In this document: one piece after another, positions 1 through 5,605 of the stretch
Layout: every line of letters begins with the position of its first letter
Numbering within the stretch: the stretch's first letter is position 1
Source: DAIDKA01 sp036489445
GTDB taxonomy: Bacteria > Pseudomonadota > Gammaproteobacteria > Steroidobacterales > Steroidobacteraceae
Direction of reading: 5' to 3'
DNA: 6,288 nt
NCBI GenBank assembly: GCA_036489445.1
Contig: DASXFV010000082.1
Span: 1-6,288 of the forward strand
Notes under the pieces: model-generated
Told to the model about the DNA's origin: nothing
The model's database searches: none
What the model saw: only the letters and a program-made list of their open reading frames with translations
Made by a program: the position numbers and the translations under genes

Positions 1-66
1 AACACCGTGGCGCTGCTCATCCAGCGTGGCGATGCGCGGATCTTTGTGCCCGTGCAGCTGGGCTGA
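1..66 (+). CDS. C-terminal end of probable Do-family (DegP/DegQ/MucD-like) serine protease, partial
   Basis: Only the last 21 codons and the TGA stop (64-66) are in the window; the gene begins upstream. The visible tail reads NTVALLIQRGDARIFVPVQLG. Known of the family: the last PDZ domain of periplasmic Do-type proteases often ends in a strand of the form 'xALLIxRGxxxxFVxVxL', which this matches. The catalytic domain is not visible, so the call rests on this short tail alone. If correct, the protein is a periplasmic quality-control protease with PDZ domains. It is separated from everything downstream by a strong terminator, so it does not belong to the redox cluster. Any other protein ending in a PDZ-like strand remains possible. 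Confidence 0.55.
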   Translation, partial: NTVALLIQRGDARIFVPVQLG

Positions 67-90
67 AACGGCTTTGGCCCCATAAGTACC

Positions 91-125
91 AAGCCCCGTA
101 AGCGCAAGCTTGCGGGGCTTTCTTG
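91..125 (+). terminator. Rho-independent terminator of the upstream plus-strand gene
   Basis: Bases 91-98 (AAGCCCCG) pair perfectly with 113-120 (CGGGGCTT). A T-G wobble (99/112) and an inner AAGC/GCTT stem (100-103/108-111) extend this to a 13-bp stem closed by a GCAA (GNRA-type) tetraloop at 104-107. A T-rich tail, TTTCTT, follows at 119-124. It lies 25 bases after the stop codon at 66. In the minus direction the hairpin has no T-run after it, so it looks polar for the plus strand. Confidence 0.85.
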
Positions 126-155
126 CGATCTGCGCCTGAACTTATTTAACAGTGC

Positions 156-173
156 GCGTTTCCGCAGAAACGC
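156..173 (-). terminator. Hairpin downstream of the PQQ dehydrogenase, possible minus-strand terminator
   Basis: GCGTTTC (156-162) and GAAACGC (167-173) form a perfect 7-bp stem with a 4-base loop. Read on the minus strand the loop is TGCG closed by C-G, a UNCG-type stable tetraloop. It starts 10 bases after the minus-strand stop (184-186). The following minus-strand bases (CACTGTTAAAT) contain only a short T/A stretch, so it is a weak intrinsic terminator or a 3'-end-protecting hairpin. Confidence 0.45.
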
Positions 174-183
174 CATTCGGCCA

Positions 184-2061
184 TCATTTGAGGCCAAACG
201 CGAGCAGCACATTGCCGGGCAGGCCCACGAGGCTGCCATTGCCGGAGTTCACGAACAGCATGCCGCCGGCCACCACCGGGCCCGGGCCGTCCATGCTGCC
301 ACCGCTGGCCTTCACGCCATTGACGGTGTCGAACTCACGACTGGTGTTGAACAGCCAGAGCACCTTGCCGGTTCGGGTCGAATACGCACGCAGGCCGCCG
401 TCCATGCCGCTGCTGAGCACGGCCCCCGGAATGGCGGTGAGCGCCGCGCCCTGGCCGGTGCTGCAGCCCACCTGCCCCTCACACAGCGCCTTCGGACGCG
501 GAGCCGCCCATGCCAGGCTGCCATCATCCAGATTCAGCGCATGGATGCCGCCCGGGGTTTCGGTGAGCAGATCGGCGGTGCCGATGTAGGCCCGACCGCC
601 CTCGATGGCGGCGCCCCACATCCCACCCAGACCGCTGCCCTTACCCACCCGGTACTGCCATACCACCTTGCCCTCACGGTCCGGATCCATGGCATAGGCC
701 ATGCCGGATTTCTGCGGCAACACCAGCACATCACGTCCCTGCAGATGGGCCAGCGCCGGTGAGGCGGAGAAGTCGTAGTCCGGCCCCAGTGTCGAGGGGC
801 AGCCGCTATTGGGGGCATTCGTGGCCGCACAGCCCATGGCCCAGACATCATTGGGCAGCACCTGGCTCACCCATTTGATGCTGCCGGTGGCCATGTCCAG
901 CGCCAGGACTGCGTCACTGGTGTGCTGCGGCGGATCCGAGTAGTCATTACCGGTCGCCACGTAAATGAGCCGACGCTTCGCATCGATGGTCGGCGAGGAC
1001 CAGATGCCCACTCCGGACGGACCGAACATCGGCATGCCGCTCGCGGACTTGCCACGGGGCTTGGGCTCCTCGGGTACGGTGTAGGTCTTCCACAGCACCT
1101 TGCCAGTGTCGATATCCAGCGCCGAGAGGCTGCCGCGGAAGGTGCAGCACCCCTTGGCCGAGTGGATGCCCTGGCCCTCCTCGCCCACGCCCTGGATGGG
1201 GATATACACGCGTCCCGCATAGGGCGCCGGCGCACCCGTCACGGCCGCCGCCGGATGGGTATCGAGTTTAGTCTGCCATACCTGCTTGCCGGTCTCGGCA
1301 TCGACCGCATAGGCATTGGCCCGCCGATCACCGAACATCACGACGTAACCGGTCCCGGTCGTGCTGTGGTAGGGGGCCACCGACAGCGCCGTGGGCACCC
1401 CGGCCGCGGCCTTGAACATCCAGTAGGTGCACCCCGTGGCAGGATCCAGCGCGTAGACGGCACCGTTGTCACTGGCCACGAAGATACGACCGCCCGCGAC
1501 CGCCGGCTGCGTGCGCGCCGCCGGGACGTTCGCATAGCCGAAGGCCCATTTGAGCTTCAGATGTGGCAGGTCTGCTGCGGTCAGGCCGCCGGCGGCCTTG
1601 CCCTGAAAGCGGGTGTTGTCCAGGCCATTGCCCCAGCCATTCCACTCCGGAGCCGTCGCGGGGTTGCGCATCGGCACCTGCTTCTCGCACAGCTTGCCCG
1701 CCGTGATTGCCGCCTGCTGCACCGGTCCGAAGGGCCGCCCAGCCACGAACTGCGCCACGGCCTTGCGTTCATCCGCTGTCAGGGTCGCGCCCTGCGCCTG
1801 CATCTTGCCGGTGGTCAGGGCCGTCAGAATGGCCTCGGGAGCATACCGGTGCAGGAGTTCGACCGGCACGGCGCGCGCATCCGCAGTGGCCGGGGCCTTG
1901 CCGGCGGTCGGCACCAGGCTCAGGTGACACACACCGCAGAGCCGTTTGAACACCGCCTGCCCCTGGGCTTTGACCGCGGCACTCTGGGCATGGGCGATTC
2001 CCAGGACTGCCAGGTTCACCACCAATATTCCTGCAATACTCGAGCGCGACTTGCGAATCAT
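184..2061 (-). CDS. Secreted cytochrome c/PQQ beta-propeller dehydrogenase (polyvinyl-alcohol dehydrogenase type)
   Basis: This 625-residue protein should oxidise an alcohol in the periplasm with PQQ and pass electrons to its own haem. Residues 1-25 form a Sec signal peptide (RKSR, hydrophobic stretch, AHA|QS cleavage). A small cytochrome c domain follows, with haem motif CGVCH at 42-46 and probable axial Met87. From about 130 to the end runs a PQQ-type propeller. Visible hallmarks are the vicinal pair C305-C306, which in quinoprotein alcohol dehydrogenases forms a disulfide against PQQ; ATGNDYSDP at 369-377 (N372 a likely metal/PQQ ligand); and DYDFSASP at 428-435 (a likely catalytic Asp). 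Haem-first domain order and length fit the polyvinyl-alcohol dehydrogenase family, but the substrate could be another alcohol. The ATG at 2061 is chosen because the signal peptide starts there. The open frame continues upstream to 2655, but that part is antisense to another gene. SD is weak (GGA, 7 bases upstream). It is divergent from the operon at 2131. Confidence 0.9.
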   Translation of the reverse strand: MIRKSRSSIAGILVVNLAVLGIAHAQSAAVKAQGQAVFKRLCGVCHLSLVPTAGKAPATADARAVPVELLHRYAPEAILTALTTGKMQAQGATLTADERKAVAQFVAGRPFGPVQQAAITAGKLCEKQVPMRNPATAPEWNGWGNGLDNTRFQGKAAGGLTAADLPHLKLKWAFGYANVPAARTQPAVAGGRIFVASDNGAVYALDPATGCTYWMFKAAAGVPTALSVAPYHSTTGTGYVVMFGDRRANAYAVDAETGKQVWQTKLDTHPAAAVTGAPAPYAGRVYIPIQGVGEEGQGIHSAKGCCTFRGSLSALDIDTGKVLWKTYTVPEEPKPRGKSASGMPMFGPSGVGIWSSPTIDAKRRLIYVATGNDYSDPPQHTSDAVLALDMATGSIKWVSQVLPNDVWAMGCAATNAPNSGCPSTLGPDYDFSASPALAHLQGRDVLVLPQKSGMAYAMDPDREGKVVWQYRVGKGSGLGGMWGAAIEGGRAYIGTADLLTETPGGIHALNLDDGSLAWAAPRPKALCEGQVGCSTGQGAALTAIPGAVLSSGMDGGLRAYSTRTGKVLWLFNTSREFDTVNGVKASGGSMDGPGPVVAGGMLFVNSGNGSLVGLPGNVLLAFGLK

Positions 2062-2069
2062 CGATGCAT

Positions 2070-2096
2070 CCAGCGGTGATGGCGGATTGCCAGCGG
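2070..2096. repeat. Pair of CCAGCGG direct repeats, possible operator half-sites
   Basis: CCAGCGG occurs at 2070-2076 and again at 2090-2096, exactly 20 bp apart start to start (about two helical turns), between the divergent start codons and just upstream of the palindromic -10-like box on the plus side. This spacing would place both copies on one face of the DNA, as for a dimeric regulator. Only two 7-bp copies are seen, so chance is not excluded in GC-rich DNA. Confidence 0.3.
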
Positions 2097-2118
2097 GGCC
2101 GCAGTATACTCGCCGTTT

Positions 2119-2122
2119 GGAG
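2119..2122 (+). promoter_or_regulatory. Ribosome binding site of the DJ-1/PfpI gene
   Basis: GGAG lies 8 bases before the ATG at 2131 and supports that start. It is the only recognisable Shine-Dalgarno sequence in the divergent region on the plus strand. Confidence 0.6.
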
Positions 2123-2130
2123 TTGACCCC

Positions 2131-2709
2131 ATGACCAAGAAGATTCTGCTGCTCGCCGGCGATTACGCCGAAGATTATGAAACCATGGTGCCCTTCCAGA
2201 TCCTGATCATGGTCGGGCACACGGTGGATGCGATGTGCCCGGGCAAGGCCAAGGGCGACCATGTGCAGACGGCGATTCACGATTTTGAAGGCGCCCAGAC
2301 CTATTCCGAAAAACCCGGTCACCGCTTCACCCTGAATGCGACGTTTGATGCGGTGAAGCCGCAAGACTACGACGCCCTGGTCATCCCGGGCGGGCGGGCG
2401 CCGGAGTATCTGCGCCTGGACCCCCGTGTCATCAAAGCGGTGCAGCATTTTGCGCAGGCAAACAAGCCCATTGCCGCAGTGTGCCATGGCGCGCAAGTGC
2501 TGGCGGCTGCGGATGTGATCCGCGGCCGCAAGATCTCGGCCTACCCCGCCTGCGCCCCGGAAGTGCGATTGGCGGGTGCGCAATTCGCCGAGATCGGTAT
2601 TGACCAGGCCATCACCGATGGCAACTTCGTGACCGCGCCCGCATGGCCGGCGCATCCGGCCTGGATGCGGCAGTTCCTGACTGTGTTGGGTACCCAGATC
2701 ACACTATGA
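2131..2709 (+). CDS. DJ-1/PfpI family protein (plant DJ-1D-like glyoxalase III/deglycase class)
   Basis: This 192-residue protein covers one complete DJ-1/PfpI domain with no signal peptide, so it should be cytoplasmic. The nucleophile elbow is AVCHGAQ, with Cys118 and His119; the conserved acidic residue of the N-terminal loop is visible in GDYAEDYE (Glu14 region). The stretches TYSEKPGH, VIPGGRAPEYL, AYPACAPEV and VTAPAWPAHP are, from memory, characteristic of the bacterial proteins closest to the single domains of plant DJ-1D. Members of that class have been assigned glutathione-independent glyoxalase activity (methylglyoxal to lactate); others in the superfamily are proteases, hydratases or chaperones, so the reaction is inferred. 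It is the first gene of the operon, and its stop overlaps the next start (ATGA), implying translational coupling. A role in removing reactive dicarbonyls made by neighbouring oxidations is plausible but unproven. Confidence 0.9.
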   Translation: MTKKILLLAGDYAEDYETMVPFQILIMVGHTVDAMCPGKAKGDHVQTAIHDFEGAQTYSEKPGHRFTLNATFDAVKPQDYDALVIPGGRAPEYLRLDPRVIKAVQHFAQANKPIAAVCHGAQVLAAADVIRGRKISAYPACAPEVRLAGAQFAEIGIDQAITDGNFVTAPAWPAHPAWMRQFLTVLGTQITL

Positions 2710-3842
2710 GGGGGGAGCACATCCGCGCCGCAGTCTTCGCCCTGGGCGCGATGACCTGCCTGGCGCCAACGGCATTCGCCGATGCGGCCAAAGATCTCAT
2801 CCGATCCCTGCAACTGGTCGCGGCTCCCGCGCCGGTGATGCAGCGTCCCGACTGGCGCGTGCCGCACAAAGTGCTGCTGCTGGAATTCGGCAAACAGGAC
2901 TGGGCACCGCGCCAGGCGCAGTTCGCGAGCGCCGCGCCCCACACCCAGGTGATTGCCGTCCACAACATGGCCGAGGCGCTCGCCCAGGCTCCAGGCACCG
3001 ATGTGCTGGTGGGGTTCAATCCGGAGATCTGTGCACCCAAGCTGCTGAGCGCTGCGACGGACCTGCGGTGGATCGAATCCCTGGCAGCCGGAGTGGAGAA
3101 CTGCCTGTCGGTGCCGGGGCTGCGCGAGCGTGGCCTGCTGCTGACCAACATGCGAGCGGTGGATTCTGCCGTCATTGCCGAACACGCCATCGCGCTGACC
3201 CTGGCGCTGGCACATGGCCTGGATGTCTTTGCGGTCGACACGGCACATGCGCAGTGGAATGTCGCGCATGGTGCGACGACACCTATGCAAAGCCTGGATG
3301 GCAAGACCCTGCTGGTGGTGGGCCTGGGTAGCATTGGTACGGAAGTGGCGCGACGCGCGCACGGGCTGGGCATGACGGTAATCGCCACGCGCGATGGCGA
3401 CCGAAAAGGACCCGCCTTTGTCAGCCATATAGGCAAGCCTGACGAATTATCAACGCTGGCGAAAAGCGCCGACGTGGTGGTCAGCTGCGTGCCACTGACG
3501 CCGGCCACACAGGGCATGTTCAATGCAAAGTTCTTCGCGCTCCTGAAGCCTACCGCGATCTTCGTGAATATCTCGCGGGGCGGCACCATGGTGATGGCCG
3601 CGCTGACCCAGGCACTTCTCGAGAAGCGCCTCGCGGGGGCGGGGCTGGACGTCACCGACCCGGAACCGCTGCCGCCTGACAACCCGCTGTGGCATGCTCC
3701 CCATGTGCTCATCACGCCGCATATTTCCTCGCGCTCGGATCTGCCCGGCGAGGGGCGGTGGATGGTGGCGCGCGAGAACATGCGGCGCTACGCGCTTGGC
3801 GCACGGATGCTCAATGTCGTGGACCAGACGCGCGGTTACTAG
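2706..3842 (+). CDS. D-isomer-specific 2-hydroxyacid dehydrogenase with N-terminal signal peptide
   Basis: This 378-residue protein belongs to the D-2-hydroxyacid dehydrogenases, which interconvert 2-hydroxyacids and 2-ketoacids with NAD(P)H. Seen: a GLGSIG dinucleotide motif at 206-211, catalytic Arg291 in NISRGG, Glu320 in DVTDPEPLPP (glyoxylate/hydroxypyruvate reductase-like) and His339 in TPHIS, so the triad is intact. The usual acidic residue after beta-2 is replaced by TRD (Arg229), suggesting NADP preference. The VDE segment after the catalytic Arg is altered to VMA. Residues 1-25 look like a Sec signal (MRGEHIR, hydrophobic core, TAFA|DA), unusual for an enzyme with a soluble nucleotide cofactor. 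The start at 2706 shares ATGA with the upstream stop and lacks a good SD, which fits coupling. An ATG at 2643 would bury the signal and overlap the previous gene by 67 bases. The family call is firm, the location inferred. Confidence 0.9.
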   Translation: MRGEHIRAAVFALGAMTCLAPTAFADAAKDLIRSLQLVAAPAPVMQRPDWRVPHKVLLLEFGKQDWAPRQAQFASAAPHTQVIAVHNMAEALAQAPGTDVLVGFNPEICAPKLLSAATDLRWIESLAAGVENCLSVPGLRERGLLLTNMRAVDSAVIAEHAIALTLALAHGLDVFAVDTAHAQWNVAHGATTPMQSLDGKTLLVVGLGSIGTEVARRAHGLGMTVIATRDGDRKGPAFVSHIGKPDELSTLAKSADVVVSCVPLTPATQGMFNAKFFALLKPTAIFVNISRGGTMVMAALTQALLEKRLAGAGLDVTDPEPLPPDNPLWHAPHVLITPHISSRSDLPGEGRWMVARENMRRYALGARMLNVVDQTRGY

Positions 3843-3852
3843 AGACTAAAGA

Positions 3853-4902
3853 ATGATTTCGCTGTTTGACCCGCTGCGGATCGGGGACCTCGCGCTGCCG
3901 AATCGCATCCTGATGGCGCCGCTCACGCGCAGCCGCGCAGGGACGAGCCGCGTGCCGAATGAACTGATGGCCCAGTACTACCGGCAACGGGCCAGTGCCG
4001 GCCTGATCCTCACCGAGGCCACGTCTGTCACGCCGATGGGGGTGGGCTATGCCGACACCCCGGGGATCTGGTCCGAAGAACAGGTCCTGGGATGGAACTT
4101 GACCACCCGCGCGGTGCACGCCGCCGGCGGCAGAATTTTCCTGCAGCTGTGGCATGTGGGTCGGATCTCGCACCCGTCCTTCCTGGACGGCCGCCAGCCC
4201 GTGGCACCCAGTCCGATCGCACCGGAGGGCAATGTCAGCCAGCTGCGGCCGGAAACGCCGTTCACGACGCCGCGGGCGCTGCGTCTGGAGGAGATTCCGG
4301 GTGTCATCGAGGCGTATCGACAGGGTGCGCGCAATGCCCAGGCTGCCGGTTTCGACGGGGTGGAGATCCATGGCGCCAACGGCTACCTGCTCGACCAGTT
4401 TCTGCAGGATCGCGCCAACCACCGCACGGATGACTACGGGGGTACCATCGCCAACCGTGCCCGGCTGATGCTGGAGGTCGCCGATGCGGTGATTCCGGTG
4501 TGGGGGGCCGGCAGGGTCGGCATGCACCTGGCGCCGCGCGGGGATGCCCATAGCATGGGCGACTCGGATCCGGCGGCGCTGTTCAGGCATGTGGCGCAGG
4601 AGCTGGGCCGGCGTAAGCTCGCCTTCCTGTGTGTTCGTGAACATAGCGGCCCTGGTCGCTTGGGGACGCAATTGAAGACCGCTTTCGGAGGTCCCTACAT
4701 CGCCAACGAGCGCTTCACCTTCGAGTCGGCTTCACAGGCGCTCGCCGCCGGCGAAGCCGACGCCGTGGCCTTCGGCAAGCTGTTCATCGCCAATCCGGAT
4801 CTACCGCAGCGCCTGCAGCGCAATGCCGCGCTCAATGAGCCTGATATGTCGGGGTTTTATGCCGGCGGGCCCAAGGGCTACATCGACTATCCATCACTGT
4901 GA
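3853..4902 (+). CDS. Old Yellow Enzyme-family NADH:flavin oxidoreductase (ene-reductase, NemA-like)
   Basis: This 349-residue FMN-dependent TIM barrel should reduce activated C=C bonds (enones, maleimides, nitro compounds) using NAD(P)H, in the cytoplasm (no signal). Motifs run in family order: FDPLRIG and MAPLTRSRA (Thr25, a flavin-tuning Thr), LTEATSV, LQLWHVGR (Gln98, FMN contact), VAPSPI, and substrate-binding HGANGY with His173, Asn176 and Tyr178. DQFLQDRANHRTDDYGG, AVAFGKLFIANPDL (phosphate end) and a C-terminal GYIDYPSL follow. Length fits class-I OYEs (about 350-370). One deviation is that VGMHLAP at 222-228 has His225 where most members carry an FMN-contacting Arg (VGIRLSP). The start is 10 bases after the preceding stop with only a poor AAAG-like SD, so it is probably translated from the shared transcript. 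The physiological substrate is unknown. Confidence 0.93.
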   Translation: MISLFDPLRIGDLALPNRILMAPLTRSRAGTSRVPNELMAQYYRQRASAGLILTEATSVTPMGVGYADTPGIWSEEQVLGWNLTTRAVHAAGGRIFLQLWHVGRISHPSFLDGRQPVAPSPIAPEGNVSQLRPETPFTTPRALRLEEIPGVIEAYRQGARNAQAAGFDGVEIHGANGYLLDQFLQDRANHRTDDYGGTIANRARLMLEVADAVIPVWGAGRVGMHLAPRGDAHSMGDSDPAALFRHVAQELGRRKLAFLCVREHSGPGRLGTQLKTAFGGPYIANERFTFESASQALAAGEADAVAFGKLFIANPDLPQRLQRNAALNEPDMSGFYAGGPKGYIDYPSL

Positions 4903-4906
4903 TCTT

Positions 4907-4913
4907 AAGGGGG
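4907..4913 (+). promoter_or_regulatory. Strong ribosome binding site fixing the start of the Tat-DUF3237 gene
   Basis: AAGGGGG sits 9 bases before the ATG at 4923. It favours that ATG over the in-frame GTG at 4899, which overlaps the preceding stop (GTGA) and would put the SD inside the coding region. Confidence 0.7.
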
Positions 4914-4922
4914 TTTCAGCCT

Positions 4923-5594
4923 ATGTCTTCGCCAACCCAGGGACCAACCACGCAGGATGAGTCCATCAGCCGCCGCAGATTCTTGGGCGGCGCAACCACG
5001 GCCAGTGCCGTGGCCCTGAGCAGCCTGAAGCTGACCGGGGCCGCCGGTGCGGAGCCGCCTGCGGGCCATGCGGGCAATGAAGCCTTGCCGCCAACCTGGT
5101 TCGAGGGCCCGGACCCCAGCATTCCGAAGGCGGGGCTGCGCTGGGCATTCTCTGCCACGGTGTTCTTTGCCGACCGGGTGATGATCAACACCATGGACTC
5201 TCCCGCGGGGCGCGGTTACACCTCAGTAGGCGGGGGTGAGATCTGGGGACCGCGGCTGCAGGGGCGCGTTCTGCCGCACAGCGGCGCGGATTATTACAAG
5301 ACCACCTTCAGTACCTACTACATGTTCCAGGCCGCCGACGGCGCCCTGATCTTCATCCACAACCGCGGCACCATGCGGCGCTTCGCTGCGCCGTATGAAC
5401 CTGGCAAGCCGCTGTTGCCCGCGCCTGCGCCCCCGGCGTCGCAGGATTCGGTGTGGACCCGCTTTCGCGCCACGCCCGTGTTCACCGCGCCGTTGGGCCC
5501 GCATGACTGGATGAACCGCACCGTATTCGTCGCGAGTTCCCAGCGGCAGGCCCATCCCGACCACACGGTCTTCACCTATTACGAAGTGCTTTGA
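4923..5594 (+). CDS. Tat-exported DUF3237 family protein
   Basis: This 223-residue protein has an N-terminal twin-arginine signal: SRRRFLGG at 16-23, a weakly hydrophobic Ala/Ser/Thr stretch, and a likely AGA|E cleavage after residue 43. Tat export implies it is folded, perhaps with a cofactor or partner, before reaching the periplasm. The mature part (from about 60) fits DUF3237, a small beta-barrel-like family of unknown function. Visible family-type features are GEIWGPRLQGRVLPHSGADY, YYMFQAADG, RFRATPVFTAPLG, and the terminal HDWMNRT (W196, N198) with TYYEVL. Family members commonly have about 150 residues; the surplus here is mostly the signal and linker, plus a Pro/Ala-rich loop (PLLPAPAPPA) in the middle. 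It sits 20 bases after the ene-reductase gene and 11 before a second DUF3237 gene. Function unknown; a binding or isomerase/hydratase-like role would be speculation. Confidence 0.85.
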   Translation: MSSPTQGPTTQDESISRRRFLGGATTASAVALSSLKLTGAAGAEPPAGHAGNEALPPTWFEGPDPSIPKAGLRWAFSATVFFADRVMINTMDSPAGRGYTSVGGGEIWGPRLQGRVLPHSGADYYKTTFSTYYMFQAADGALIFIHNRGTMRRFAAPYEPGKPLLPAPAPPASQDSVWTRFRATPVFTAPLGPHDWMNRTVFVASSQRQAHPDHTVFTYYEVL

Positions 5595-5599
5595 AGGAG
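5594..5599 (+). promoter_or_regulatory. Ribosome binding site fixing the start of the second DUF3237 gene
   Basis: AAGGAG starts on the last base of the preceding TGA stop (5592-5594) and lies 6 bases before the ATG at 5606. It selects that ATG over the in-frame TTG at 5591 and links the two genes translationally. Confidence 0.75.
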
Positions 5600-5605
5600 C
5601 AGACC

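Larger units (their letters stand above)
2062..2130. promoter_or_regulatory. Divergent control region with palindromic -10-like box
   Basis: These 69 bases separate two divergent start codons and must hold at least part of both promoters. AGTATACT at 2103-2110 is a perfect 8-bp palindrome, so TATACT (one base from the TATAAT consensus) reads on both strands: 2105-2110 for the plus operon and 2108-2103 for the minus gene. The plus reading would give a leader of roughly 14 bases carrying the SD at 2119-2122. No good -35 lies at 16-18 bp on either strand; the nearest plus-strand match, TTGCCA (2087-2092), is only 12 bp away. This suggests a weak or activator-dependent promoter. No transcript evidence is available from sequence. 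Confidence 0.35.

Noticed and set aside
922..2079. Long plus-strand open frame (385 codons) opposite the PQQ dehydrogenase
   Set aside because: Arg/His/Gly-rich translation with no motifs, a typical antisense shadow of a GC-rich gene; the opposite strand has clear haem and PQQ motifs.
2087..2110. TTGCCA plus TATACT as a sigma-70 promoter
   Set aside because: The spacer is only 12 bp, well below the 16-18 bp normally used; kept only as a -10-like box.
2062..2655. Upstream in-frame extension of the PQQ dehydrogenase ORF by 198 codons
   Set aside because: It is antisense to most of the DJ-1 gene, its translation resembles no domain, and a good signal peptide begins at 2061.
2643..2705. Earlier ATG for the 2-hydroxyacid dehydrogenase
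   Set aside because: It would overlap the DJ-1 gene by 67 bases and bury the signal peptide; the ATGA overlap at 2706 is the normal coupling arrangement.
2541..3781. Long minus-strand open frames (295 and 360 codons) opposite the DJ-1 and 2-hydroxyacid dehydrogenase genes
   Set aside because: No recognisable domain, low-complexity Ser/Arg/Ala composition, and full overlap with genes carrying complete catalytic motifs.
3811..4671. Minus-strand open frame of 286 codons opposite the ene-reductase
   Set aside because: Shadow of the GC-rich OYE gene; the translation has no motif and no credible start context.
4899..4922. GTG start for the Tat-DUF3237 gene overlapping the OYE stop
   Set aside because: AAGGGGG at 4907-4913 is correctly spaced for the ATG at 4923 and would be coding if GTG were used.
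5591..5605. TTG start for the second DUF3237 gene overlapping the preceding stop
   Set aside because: AAGGAG at 5594-5599 is well placed for the ATG at 5606; no SD serves the TTG.
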